Source: Stramenopiles sp. TOSAG23-3 (lineage: Eukaryota; Sar). From it: DNA of 26,764 nucleotides. The notes under the pieces are model-generated. The model saw only the letters and a list, made by a program, of their open reading frames with translations, made no database searches and had not been told where the DNA came from. Within the stretch, counting starts at the first letter, position 1, and every line of letters starts with the position of its first letter. A program made the position numbers and the translations under genes. The stretch spans positions 1 through 26,764 of the forward strand of contig LT642268.1 of NCBI GenBank assembly GCA_900128585.1. The letters run 5' to 3'. Shown one piece after another: positions 17,944 to 26,764 of the stretch.

Positions 17944-18488
17944 AGAATTTCTACAAAATTTATCAATTAACTTAAAAATCATCAGACGACGACTTCGAAA
18001 ACCAACAAAAAAGCATTAATTACTAGGAAAAATAATTTTAGATTTCGAAGAATTAATAATATGACTGACCTATCTTAAAGCATGAAGTAGTATATATAAT
18101 ATATGAGGATTATGATTGGGTTCAGGGTCGTATGGTAGAATATCGTAGGAATGATAATGATGGCCTCGACCGATTTTGATTAGTCACGAATTGATCCTAC
18201 AATTGAGATAATCTTGAGAGTCTTAAAACATACTATATAATCAGTTTTTTTTTATATAATAATAGATTTTTGGTAAATTTAATTACTTAAATAACAGCCA
18301 ATTTTCTTGTTTTTAATGACACTATATTATGTGTTTTTTTTTTAATTAATATTCTATTTTTACAATTATTTTTTTTTTTAAATTATTCTCCCCCTGAATA
18401 ATTTATTTTAATAAAAAACAAATTATATATAGTATGTATGATAATAATTCTCGATAATGATGCACTGTCCAACCGAAGAGGCATTTCA
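17943..18488. other. AT-rich spacer between convergent genes
   Basis: No gene is visible. Long A and T runs dominate, mostly from 18240 to 18430. A minus-strand AATAAA (TTTATT at 18402-18407) lies about 80 bases past the NIPA-like stop and is a reasonable polyadenylation candidate for that gene. Confidence 0.55.
18402..18407 (-). terminator. Candidate polyadenylation signal for the NIPA-like gene
   Basis: AATAAA on the minus strand lies about 80 bases downstream of the TAA at 18491-18489, in an AT-rich 3' flank. Confidence 0.35.
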
Positions 18489-20360
18489 TTAAGGTGCACT
18501 AACTGTTTTACTCAGCTCGACATCACCAGTATCGCGATGTCCGGACATTTGTCTACGTGTATCATCTACCGTCATAGAACGTCTTACATTCGAACTGACG
18601 GAACGCCTGGATAATCGCACTGCAGGTGAACTCGTTTCATCCGGCGCAATTAGTGGAATGCTTACACTCAAACGAAACACGCTACGGCGAGCATCAAGTC
18701 CATCCTCCTCACCTGCCCCTGGGCTCTTCACCTTTCCTGACGTAGTGGCCAACAGATATATGCCAGAAAATGAAATGAGGACACCACATGGAAACAACAC
18801 GATCTGCCACGGTGTAAAATTATTAAATTCTTGGTAATAAATGCCACCGCCTACGATTCCAAAGACATTGTAAAACGTGATCATAAGTGGAATGATGACT
18901 AACGAATCAAAGTGTTTCAGCCCAACATTTAAAATATTCATTTGCGTCACTAGGACGAAGACCAACACTGCCAAGTAAATATAAAATTTGAAATCTGCGA
19001 AGCACATGTACTCGATATTTTGCGATGCTCCAAAGATCGATGTTTTGAGCAGCTCGATGACTAATTTGGCAAAAAGAACCGATTGTCCCCCCAATAGACC
19101 CGCCAAAAACCCGCACCCAAACCTCATGAACTTGTAGTCAAAGCTGTTGTTAGAAAGCTCTAATTTCTCGAAAGATTCAGCTTCCTTCTCTGTGAAATCA
19201 CCCAAGGCCTTGGTGTCATCATCGCTACTTCCTTTACCGGCATCGTCGATGGTTCCCCACGAGTTTCTGCTCCCTTGTCTATCGATCCGAAGTTTCACCC
19301 CATCCGTTGATGCACTGTCTTCCGTTACGGAATCCAAGGCATTATTTAATTTTTCGCCTGCATTAGCATCAAGTAAATTCTCGACGCACTCTCGCGTAGT
19401 CGTGTTCGTGCGGCGGATTAGATCGATTCTGTACCACATTGAGGCCAGAATAGTTGCCACCGTAGCCAAGTATACAACTACCTCAGGGCTTCCAAACCGT
19501 GCGGCAAGAAAATCGGGGCTAAACACTGGAGAAACGTGTGGGGCTGCCGCTGATGCCATAACCGTCCCAGAAATAATCACAGCTGTGGCAGCCAGGCCAG
19601 GTTTGTCCAAAGCCTCGCCGAGCATCAAAGGCGCCAAAAAGATATTCCACACCAACACCAGCGAGGCCAAAGGTGCCAGCAACGATGCCGATGCCATCCC
19701 GAACGTAACGACGTCCAATACAGCCGCATCAAACACAATAAAGAAGAGACCCATCAACCACACGGGCTGTTTAAATGGGTTTGCATTATGATTCCCCTCT
19801 TTCTCTAAACGATCGTGCGTCAGCTTTTGCAAATTCATACCCAGGGTCGAACAGAAGCTGCCGGTGGCAGCCACGAGAACCGCCACGATAGATAACGCGC
19901 AAAACTCTTCGGTGCCCGCCACCAAGTTGCCGCGAAATGCGAACTTCTCTTTGGCGATTAATTCTGCACTCTTCTTTTTGCAGTCTACCCCTGCTTTTTG
20001 TGCGAACGGTTCTACGATTGAAAGCTTTTGTCGAGACGATTCGCTAGCAATCACCAGGTAATAGTCGCCCTGGGCAAAACAGAACATGTCAGTGCCCACT
20101 TTGGTAACCTCCTGCGCCTTTAGAGGCAACGAGTACCCTGCTTCTTTCGATATGTTAAAAAACTGGGTAGTCAACGTGCCACCGGAAAAATCCAACGAAT
20201 TTCCATTTACCACGACTTGAAGGCCACCATCCTCCCCTTCGTAGATAGCCCGAAGCGTGCAGGTATCTGTCGCCGCATTTGCTGGCGCCGCGAAACAAAG
20301 CACCGAGAACGCTGCTGCAAGAAAGGCAAGCAAACAGCGGTATGCCCCACTGTTAACCAT
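18489..20360 (-). CDS. NIPA-like magnesium transporter with N-terminal luminal/extracellular domain
   Basis: This encodes 623 residues from the ATG at 20360-20358 (AAA before it). A GTG 48 bases upstream is in frame but not a credible start. A signal peptide covers about 1-31 (CLLAFLAAAFSVLCFAAPANA). About 120 residues of soluble ectodomain with four cysteines follow. Nine membrane segments come next at about 155-176, 200-222, 224-246, 255-272, 296-314, 420-445, 465-487, 492-515 and 523-543. The pattern GSFCSTLGMNLQKLTH, then LDVVTFGMASASLLAPLASLVLVWN and LMLGE, matches the NIPA family (DMT superfamily, Mg2+ transport in animals and plants). An acidic Ser-rich loop of about 100 residues sits between segments 5 and 6. 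The C-tail has RRSVSS and RRSMT, kinase-type sites. The Mg2+ substrate is inferred from family. Confidence 0.85.
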   Translation of the reverse strand: MVNSGAYRCLLAFLAAAFSVLCFAAPANAATDTCTLRAIYEGEDGGLQVVVNGNSLDFSGGTLTTQFFNISKEAGYSLPLKAQEVTKVGTDMFCFAQGDYYLVIASESSRQKLSIVEPFAQKAGVDCKKKSAELIAKEKFAFRGNLVAGTEEFCALSIVAVLVAATGSFCSTLGMNLQKLTHDRLEKEGNHNANPFKQPVWLMGLFFIVFDAAVLDVVTFGMASASLLAPLASLVLVWNIFLAPLMLGEALDKPGLAATAVIISGTVMASAAAPHVSPVFSPDFLAARFGSPEVVVYLATVATILASMWYRIDLIRRTNTTTRECVENLLDANAGEKLNNALDSVTEDSASTDGVKLRIDRQGSRNSWGTIDDAGKGSSDDDTKALGDFTEKEAESFEKLELSNNSFDYKFMRFGCGFLAGLLGGQSVLFAKLVIELLKTSIFGASQNIEYMCFADFKFYIYLAVLVFVLVTQMNILNVGLKHFDSLVIIPLMITFYNVFGIVGGGIYYQEFNNFTPWQIVLFPCGVLISFSGIYLLATTSGKVKSPGAGEEDGLDARRSVFRLSVSIPLIAPDETSSPAVRLSRRSVSSNVRRSMTVDDTRRQMSGHRDTGDVELSKTVSAP

Positions 20361-20738
20361 TTTTTGTCCACCACCTAGATAAAAACAAGTGAACCTTTTG
20401 TTTGTCACGGGTAAACAACAAGGGCGGTGGTAAAAGTGTGCACGTTTGCAATTTCTATTTTATTCAACCGTTCCATTTCTTCCTTCTTGCTTCAATCTCT
20501 CTAAATATAATACGCGTAAACAATCGAAGAACGAAGGTTTCCCCTACCCTTTCATTCGACGTTTATTAATAATTGCTGCTTCTTGCTACCGCCGGCACGA
20601 ATGACAATGCTGTGCTGTTGTTGTTGTATCATATCCAAAATTTGGCCTTCCTATCTATATCTTCTATGTATCCTAGGATAATAATAGGATGATCATCATC
20701 AATTATAAATATAGTGTAATGTTATAATCAACAAAAGC

Positions 20739-21002
20739 AAGAAGAAAGAAGAAGAAGAAGAGGAAGAAGAAGAAGAAGGGAAAAGAAGAAGAAGGGAAAA
20801 GAAGAAAAAGAAGATATAATAATAAAAGAAGATAAAAGAAGATAAAAGAAGATAAAAGAAGATAAAAGAAGATAGGAGAAGAAGATAAAGATAAAGAAGA
20901 AGAAAGTAAGAAGAAGAAAGTAAGAAGAACGAAAGAAGAAGAACGAAAGAAGAACGAAAGAAGCAGAAGAAGAAACAAGAAGAAACAAGAAGAAACAAGA
21001 AG
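20739..21002 (+). repeat. Purine-rich GAA array with nested 10-11-bp units
   Basis: The first 76 bases (20739-20814) are purines only. Then come units GATAAAAGAA with period 10 (four perfect, two imperfect, 20821-20880), GAACGAAAGAA with period about 11 (near 20937-20960) and AGAAACAAGA with period 10 (three perfect, 20971-21000). The minus strand reads as Leu/Ser/Phe-rich open frames, which are not genes. Confidence 0.95.
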
Positions 21003-22201
21003 TCCAAAGCCACAGAATACCAAGGCTGGAGAGGATTATTATTTTAATTATATGTTTTTACATAAACACAACATTATATAATTTCCTATTAATATATTGT
21101 ATACTTTAAATATTTCAAGTACTTTTGGACGCTGGTGAACCAAATCGATCAAGACGACTGACTCCATCCCACACGACGAACAAATACAACTAATTTTTTT
21201 TGTTTCTCTCTTCTCTGTTCAAACTGTGTAATGTTTATTTAGGGATAGGGGTAGGGTTAAATGTGGTATTATTGTACTTTTTAAATTAAACATCATCACA
21301 TCACGTGGATTGCTTTTTTTTATTTAATTATTTTTTAAATAAAAATAAAAAAAATTAAAAAATAATCAATTTTTTTAAATAATTTTTTTAAAATAGAACA
21401 GCAGAGGGATTTGCATTTACTGTACTATATACTGTATACCTGTATAATGAATGTATTAACAACTAATAACAAGGCAAAAAAATCGAAAAAAACGTTCATA
21501 TTTTTTTGAATTACATTTCAATGCTGTACCTATATAAATTATAACGTTTAATTATACTACCAACGGAACAACCACCTTCTCGTTATGCATGGTATTTAAC
21601 AGGACACAGTATAGATATCATCCGTTGTTACGAAACTTTCTCCGGTAATTTCCTCAAACTTACTTCACTTCATTTCCAGAGTTCAAGTTTGATTCAATTT
21701 CGATAAGTAAGTAAGGAATATATATATTTCAATATAATATTTATTTTCTTTTAATAATACAGTAATTCATTATATAGTATGTATTTTAAAATTGTATAAT
21801 AAATAATATTCATAAAATTAAATCAATGTATCCTTAATTTATGAACCAAAAAGAAAACACTTCAATGTACTTTCTTCCCTTTCCTTTCCTTACTTCGTAT
21901 TTAGCTTTTCCTTTGTTCTTTCCTATTTTTCACCGATATTTTTTTGTTTTTTGCGTATCATTTGCAATATTTCCAGTCCTGTGTCACTGTAATTATTACT
22001 AATAGATTCGCTTTTTCTTTTTTTTCTTTTTTTCCTTTTTTTTAGTTTTTTTTACTTTTGTTTCTCATGGTGTGTCCTCCTTTGTTGAAATAGCCATTCC
22101 CCGATGACTTGAAAAAAAGTAAATATTGAATGAAGTAGTTATATGAAAATAGCACTGTAAATATAAATATTTTTAATTTAAAATATTTATTAGAATCGTG
22201 T

Positions 22202-22223
22202 CCCCCCCCCCCCCCCCCCCCCC
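22202..22223 (+). repeat. Homopolymer run of 22 C
   Basis: There are 22 consecutive C, that is G22 on the minus strand, within an AT-rich spacer. It could form a G-quadruplex or i-motif, and its length may be unreliable in sequencing. Confidence 0.9.
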
Positions 22224-22832
22224 ACATTTAGTTTTCTCTTTTTTCTTTTTCAATACTATATACCTGTTAATTGTAATTCCTGGGACCCTTCTTTCCTCAC
22301 AAATCTTCCTCAATGTTCCTACACCATCCCCTCAATCTCAAATTTTACTTTCTATGCTATTTCTATATACATACAACCCAAATCTCGGAGGTTACAAAAT
22401 GTACTAGCAGCTGCTTCGACTTTATTCTCTTTTTGTTGTTGTTGGTATGTTTTGTTTAGTTGATGCTATTATTATGTTAATATAATATACTACAACACTT
22501 CGAGTCGTTTTTTTGTTATTATTAAAATAAGAAGAAGAAAGGAGGAAGGAACACAAATTCGAACATTTGCACGCACGGAAACCGAACCACGCACAATCTC
22601 GTAATGCAGTGAGATGTACTGCAGCTTCTATTCTAAAAAGAGAGATAGAGGAGGGTAGAACTAACCTCGGAAAGAACACAAACTTAAACGACTAACGAAC
22701 GAATTGTTTTGAAACAAAAACCAGTTTCGTTTGCGTTATAAAAAACAGATTGCACTTGCACTTTCGTCCTACGAACCTTGTTGCGGTTGCACCTTGAACT
22801 TACAAAACTACGACAAACTATTACTTGGGACC

Positions 22833-24098
22833 ATGTTGATGAAAACGACGGGCAAATCCCTGGCAAAGCCGGGCGACAAAGGATTCAATGGTCGCTGGAC
22901 GCGGGAAGAGCATGAAATGTTCTTGAAAGCCCTGAATGAGTACGGTCGGGAATGGAAAAAAGTTGCCAAAAAGATCAAGACGCGGTCCTCTGCACAAATA
23001 CGCAGCCACGCCCAGAAGTACTTTCAAAAGCTTGCGAAGGAGAAGAGGGCAGGGCTCCATGGCGGCGCAGAGGCGATTCACGGCAAGCACGTCGTGCTCC
23101 ACGATGGAGAAGGTATCGGCTCGGGGTCGAAGCGAAAAGCCAAGTCCAGTGTGTCGACGACGGTAAAGAAATCAAAACGCGGACGACCTACGTCGCCGAG
23201 GCCGAACGCCGTGGGAAAGAAGGACGGGCGCAAAGGCAACGGCAATGGCCGTTTCTCCCCGGTGGATAAGCCTCGCGCAAGTCCTAAACCGGTGGACTTT
23301 GGCTCCATGATAAAGAAACCTGTCGTCTTTGGAGGGGAAAAAGATATGGCTTTAGATGGAATAATTGTACAAAGTCTAGAGCGCAAGCTGAAGGCACTCC
23401 TGGACGAACGACTTCAGATTTCGAACGCGAAGTCGAGCAAGAAGGACCGGCACGACGATGGGGACCTAGTAGACACGCCAAGAATATCTCCGACAAACAT
23501 TCCTTCCAAGGGCGATACATGTCGTATAAGAGACCGTATAAAGAGAAGGGACACATTGGTGAAAGTTGACAAGAAAATTCAAACTCTCTGCAACACCTCC
23601 GCATGCAGCGCCCCATGTGTCTGCCGTGTCCCAAACCTACTGTTCCATTGTCAAAATTCCAGAAACGCAGCCTCTGGCAAACGTGCCTGCATCACCCTCA
23701 GGCAGCAGATGCTTGGTAAAGCCCAAGCCTGCATTAAGAAGTGTGTGAATTCAAAGACCGCGCAGAGCACGAAATTATTAGAGGCGTGGCTCCGGGTAAA
23801 AAAGGAAGTAGAATCGGCCATAAAGGAGACCACCAGCTTTAAGAATGCGGAGTCTTTGTACTTGACCTTGTCCCCCGACGCCCGGGCTAATCTCAGTGGC
23901 CTGAATACCGAAGAACTAATGGCAGTGCAAGTACTCATAGGCAGCCGAATGGGCTTGGGACCCACAAAAATGAACATACTACCAATCCTGAAGCCACAGT
24001 TCGGGCCAAAGGACAACGATGAGGAAACAGACTCAGACAGCGAGACCGAATCCGAATCCGAATCGTCCGACTCTGATGGCAGCTCGGAAGACGAGTAA
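22833..24098 (+). CDS. SHAQKYF-type MYB-like transcription factor
   Basis: This encodes 421 residues from the ATG at 22833 (A at -3); a second ATG follows at 22839. An upstream in-frame TTG is not a credible start. A single MYB/SANT repeat lies at about 20-68: W22 and W41, then IRSHAQKYF at 56-64, the plant and protist SHAQKYF class that binds DNA as a 1R-MYB. An AT-hook-like KRGRP sits at about 115-119 inside a basic Ser/Pro-rich stretch. A cluster of eight cysteines (253, 258, 262, 264, 273, 286, 300, 304) follows, then a helical region and a C-terminal Ser/Asp/Glu tail with ESESESS-type sites suited to CK2. Class is sure; target genes and the role of the Cys cluster are unknown. Confidence 0.92.
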   Translation: MLMKTTGKSLAKPGDKGFNGRWTREEHEMFLKALNEYGREWKKVAKKIKTRSSAQIRSHAQKYFQKLAKEKRAGLHGGAEAIHGKHVVLHDGEGIGSGSKRKAKSSVSTTVKKSKRGRPTSPRPNAVGKKDGRKGNGNGRFSPVDKPRASPKPVDFGSMIKKPVVFGGEKDMALDGIIVQSLERKLKALLDERLQISNAKSSKKDRHDDGDLVDTPRISPTNIPSKGDTCRIRDRIKRRDTLVKVDKKIQTLCNTSACSAPCVCRVPNLLFHCQNSRNAASGKRACITLRQQMLGKAQACIKKCVNSKTAQSTKLLEAWLRVKKEVESAIKETTSFKNAESLYLTLSPDARANLSGLNTEELMAVQVLIGSRMGLGPTKMNILPILKPQFGPKDNDEETDSDSETESESESSDSDGSSEDE

Positions 24099-24440
24099 GT
24101 TGTGTGTAAATGTCCCACCTGTCGAGAGTCCTTTTTTAAGTTTTAATTTAATTGTGTGACGGCCACCCCAGAGCTTAACCTTTTAGCGCTGGGCGAATCG
24201 TTTGCTTTCTGTTCCGAAGTATTAATTTTATCAATATTTTTATATATATATTCATGTTTGTGTACCAGTTTCATTATAAAAAACAGCCTACGTTTCGTTT
24301 TTAGCTTAATGAATCTTCTCTTTCTCAAATTTTATTTTTTCCTATGTTTGGACCTGAGTTGTGATATGTATTAATTAACCATAAACTCAACTTCCGCGAA
24401 AACGAGAATCGCCTCCGTTTCGAGCGCAGCCTCGGCACAA
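24099..24440. other. Spacer between convergent genes
   Basis: This contains the 3' ends of the MYB (+) and gamma-adaptin (-) genes. I see no gene, RNA or clear AATAAA for either. The open frame over 24156-24374 starts at a non-ATG codon and looks like chance. Confidence 0.6.
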
Positions 24441-26764
24441 TTACTTTGACAAAGCCGCAGGGAATTTTGTTATTGTGGCCATTTCAGTGATATTCTGGCC
24501 TCCCACACTAAACGAGATCTTGCACTTCATTGCCAGGCCCTTTGAACCATGCTGACTATTGGCAATGGCCAAAGACTGCGTGGCACTTCCGCCAGGAGCA
24601 ACTGAGTTGCTGGACGCAGGTTGGATGGAAAGCTTCAAGAACTTTGGCACTGCTACTTGAAAACTCAAACCAGTAATTGGCTGCCCGCTGCCGTTGCCAA
24701 ATGTCGCTAAAATCTCCGTAGTGTCGGGAGAGCCAGGCTTGGAGAAAGAAAAATTGATCTTAAGACCGTGTTTCTCAAACGCCGTCATCTCGGGAAACGA
24801 GGGTTGGGCAGGGGCGCTCGAGCCGCCGAACAGGCCCATGATGTCGCCCGCACCATTTGAAGCTTGGGGAGCAGGGGGGGCACTACCGCCCCCGAAAATG
24901 TCATCCAGTAAATTGTCTCCCCCACCGCTATTGTTCGATTGCTGCTGCTCAGTCCCAGCGTTGCTACCTCCGCCGCCGCCAAAAATGTCCGCCAAATCTA
25001 ACAGATCGCCGCCGCTGTTCGCCGCAGCGCCGGGGGCCTTTCCCCGTGCCCCGTCGCTCTCCACACTCTCTAATCGGGACCTCTTCTCGGCTGCTTCGCT
25101 CCTCTCGGGCACTGGCATTGCTTTCAATGCGTTGGGGCGAATGGAGGCCAGCTCAGGCTTCAACAGGTTCGAATACTCGCACGATCGTGCTTGCAGCTCG
25201 GTGTTCATGGACTGCGAGTATGTCGCCACTATTTTCTGCAACGCGCTCAAGGCTGGGCCACTCTGAAACCGTACCGTCAGCTTCAACGCGGCGCTCAGCA
25301 CATACGATCTAGTCAAAAGAGTGGCGTTGTGCAAATTGAGGGATTTCTTCAACAGCGCAACGACTTCGTCCTCCATTTCTACCGCCGACTTTCCTTTATC
25401 ACTAAGATCAATGAGATGCCCGTATTCGCCGATGCACCATATTGAGACATGGTTCAACCCGATTTGAGACGTATCTTGCTCCATGCTTTTGTACAATTTG
25501 GTCACCCCGTACCCTCTCAAATTTTCTTCTTTCCCAATCAGAGAAATGGTTTGGGAGATGATGTCGTCCGAGCAAAAGTTTCCAGCCAGCTGCAGCATGG
25601 AAATCATGGTGTCAATGTGCCAAGCGCGATCAGGCGAAAACAAGTTGACCACATGGGCCGTGCGCTTGCACAAGTCTGCTTTGACCTCGTTGTCGGCTAC
25701 GATCAAGTAGTTCAACATTTCCCGCGCCAACGCACGGATGTTCCCTTTGTTGACCAAGGCGTACAGGAGTTCAAGCGCGCGCCTCCGGATGGACACGTCC
25801 GGGTCCTTCAGGCAATCGACGATGGTGCCACGGTGCCTTTGCACGGCGGCCATGTCACTTTTCACCACTTGGCCCAGCATTGTCAATGCAATGTATCGCG
25901 TGTTGTTGTCCTTGGAAAGTAAAAACCGGCCGAGGATGTTGATCGCCATGACCTTCAACCCACTCTCACTTTCAATTTCCATGATGGTGCTGACGCACGC
26001 GTACAATATGGCATTTCCGGCGTTCTTGTTGGACTCGGTGTTGGTTGCCACTTGCGCCAGCACGTCGTTCATTTCGTCGCTTGCGTCCTCGTCATCTTTT
26101 CCAAGTACCCTTAGTATTTCTAGTATTGTTACTTGCAAAAAGGGGTCGGTGATGCCGCCAACGTCGTGCTCGGGCGAGAAGTTGTTCACCACAAGGTTCT
26201 TCAAAATTCGCACCAAGTTTGGCACGAGCTGACGGAACGTATCGATCATCGTAGGGTCGATGCGCATGGCGTTCTGCAACAAGGTCGCCCCTGTCAGGAG
26301 GACGGCATGGTTCCTGTCACTCATTAAGCTCGAGATAACGTCCACGCAGTCCTCGATCAAATCCGGGACTTTCTCCAGGACGCGAACGCAGGCCAGGGCG
26401 GCCTTCTTCCGGATAAACGTGTTGGAGTTTCTCATGGCCTTGTCCACCTCGGGAAAGAGGTCCCGGCACATGTCCTCGCTCGCTATGTTGCCGATAGCGG
26501 TCAGTGCTAGGCCCACCGTGTACTGGTTCTTGTCGATGATGTCGTTCTTCACGCTGTTGGTCACCAGCATCAGTGTCTCTTCGTTCTCGGACATCAATAA
26601 CATAAGGCCCAAGTACCCAATCCGTTTTTCCGAAAAGCGGGTCCCAGAAATAAGTTTTAAGCACTCCATTTGCCCGAAGTGGGAGGGGTAACCAAGCATG
26701 TGAACAAACAAAAGTTTCGCGACATTCCGGTGGCGCAGGTTGGACTTTTCGTCCTTAAACGCCG
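24441..26764 (-). CDS. AP1G: AP-1 complex gamma-adaptin, 5' end outside the window
   Basis: The visible part is 773 residues and ends in TAA. The frame runs on past the right edge, where RHRNVAKLLFVHMLGYPSHF continues the family sequence. Roughly the first 40 residues are missing because of the window edge, not by decay. Gamma-adaptin is the large subunit of the clathrin adaptor AP-1 acting between the trans-Golgi and endosomes. The Adaptin_N trunk is clear: LECLKLI, KRIGYLGLMLL, LVRILKNL, SPEHDVGGITDPFLQV, DVSIRRRALELL, WHIDTM and WCIGEYG. A Gly/Ser-rich hinge follows with clathrin-box-like LLDLADIFG and LLDDIFG motifs. A C-terminal GAE ear domain of about 120 residues (HGLKINFSF through KFPAALSK) closes it, setting it apart from AP-2 alpha and from beta chains. 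Confidence 0.95.
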   Translation of the reverse strand, partial: AFKDEKSNLRHRNVAKLLFVHMLGYPSHFGQMECLKLISGTRFSEKRIGYLGLMLLMSENEETLMLVTNSVKNDIIDKNQYTVGLALTAIGNIASEDMCRDLFPEVDKAMRNSNTFIRKKAALACVRVLEKVPDLIEDCVDVISSLMSDRNHAVLLTGATLLQNAMRIDPTMIDTFRQLVPNLVRILKNLVVNNFSPEHDVGGITDPFLQVTILEILRVLGKDDEDASDEMNDVLAQVATNTESNKNAGNAILYACVSTIMEIESESGLKVMAINILGRFLLSKDNNTRYIALTMLGQVVKSDMAAVQRHRGTIVDCLKDPDVSIRRRALELLYALVNKGNIRALAREMLNYLIVADNEVKADLCKRTAHVVNLFSPDRAWHIDTMISMLQLAGNFCSDDIISQTISLIGKEENLRGYGVTKLYKSMEQDTSQIGLNHVSIWCIGEYGHLIDLSDKGKSAVEMEDEVVALLKKSLNLHNATLLTRSYVLSAALKLTVRFQSGPALSALQKIVATYSQSMNTELQARSCEYSNLLKPELASIRPNALKAMPVPERSEAAEKRSRLESVESDGARGKAPGAAANSGGDLLDLADIFGGGGGSNAGTEQQQSNNSGGGDNLLDDIFGGGSAPPAPQASNGAGDIMGLFGGSSAPAQPSFPEMTAFEKHGLKINFSFSKPGSPDTTEILATFGNGSGQPITGLSFQVAVPKFLKLSIQPASSNSVAPGGSATQSLAIANSQHGSKGLAMKCKISFSVGGQNITEMATITKFPAALSK

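Larger units (their letters stand above)
20361..22832. other. Long divergent spacer, repeat-rich
   Basis: This 2.5-kb stretch lies between the NIPA-like (-) and MYB (+) genes and should hold both promoters. I see no coding gene; open frames here are readings of repeats or lack an ATG. It contains the purine-rich array (20739-21002), a telomere-like patch (21238-21259), a CACGTG box (21302-21307), a 12-bp AT inverted repeat (21327-21338 with 21355-21366), the 16-mer at 21830-21845 and a run of 22 C (22202-22223). A TATAAAAAA at about 22737-22745, some 90 bases before the MYB ATG, is a possible TATA box. Confidence 0.55.

Noticed and set aside
20821-20880. CRISPR-like regular repeat
   Set aside because: Units are 10 bp with no unique spacers, in a eukaryotic purine array; this is a minisatellite.
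20699-21023. Leu/Ser/Phe-rich minus-strand open frames of up to 106 codons
   Set aside because: They are translations of the GAA array in three frames, with no independent support as a membrane protein.
22042-22227. Minus-strand frame beginning with a Gly run
   Set aside because: The Gly run is the C22 homopolymer read on the minus strand; there is no supporting domain.
22550-22575. TTCGAAC-like core resembling a tRNA T-loop
   Set aside because: No acceptor stem, D arm or anticodon arm could be folded around it.
24441-26764. Gamma-adaptin as a truncated pseudogene
   Set aside because: The frame is open to the window edge and matches the family up to the last visible codon, so the missing start is due to the cut.

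Overview
The window is nuclear DNA from an intron-poor unicellular eukaryote. It carries ten protein genes: nine that look whole or nearly so, plus a gamma-adaptin gene cut by the right edge. The evidence is an exportin-7, an AP-1 gamma-adaptin, an ER FKBP ending in KDEL, a NIPA-type transporter, a TMEM42-type membrane protein and a SHAQKYF MYB factor. All start at ATG with a purine at -3, and none needs an intron. Coding DNA looks near half GC, while the spacers are very AT-rich and full of trinucleotide repeats. This mix (SHAQKYF MYB, Kelch/EGF surface protein, EF-hand/TPR giant) would fit a stramenopile or similar protist or alga, but I cannot fix the lineage from the sequence.

Layout. 55-4725 (+) is a 1556-residue IQ/EF-hand/TPR protein, possibly extending past the left edge. 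5670-9065 (+) is exportin-7. 9485-9757 (-) is a small cystatin-like protein. 10525-11355 (+) is an ER-resident FKBP. 12386-15355 (+) is a secreted Kelch/EGF protein with a probable GPI tail. 15695-16297 (-) is a small SAP-domain protein rich in CDK-type sites. 17511-17942 (+) is TMEM42-like. 18489-20360 (-) is a NIPA-like transporter with a large N-terminal ectodomain. 22833-24098 (+) is the SHAQKYF MYB factor. 24441-26764 (-) is AP-1 gamma-adaptin.

The genes do not form an operon or a dedicated pathway. Several belong to the endomembrane or surface system (FKBP, Kelch/EGF, TMEM42-like, NIPA-like, AP-1 gamma), two have nuclear roles (SAP, MYB) and one is a nuclear transport receptor. That grouping is probably incidental.

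The spacers hold the less explained material. A 9-mer AGTCGTCTA appears four times, always on the + strand and always between genes. There are repeated GAA, ATT and GGT tracts, a 17-bp-arm hairpin in a divergent promoter, a 260-nt purine-rich array with 10-11-bp units, a run of 22 C, and one telomere-like patch. I found no tRNA, rRNA, transposase, viral gene or CRISPR array. I also saw no obvious multi-gene novel system; the most novel items are single-protein architectures and the shared spacer motifs.
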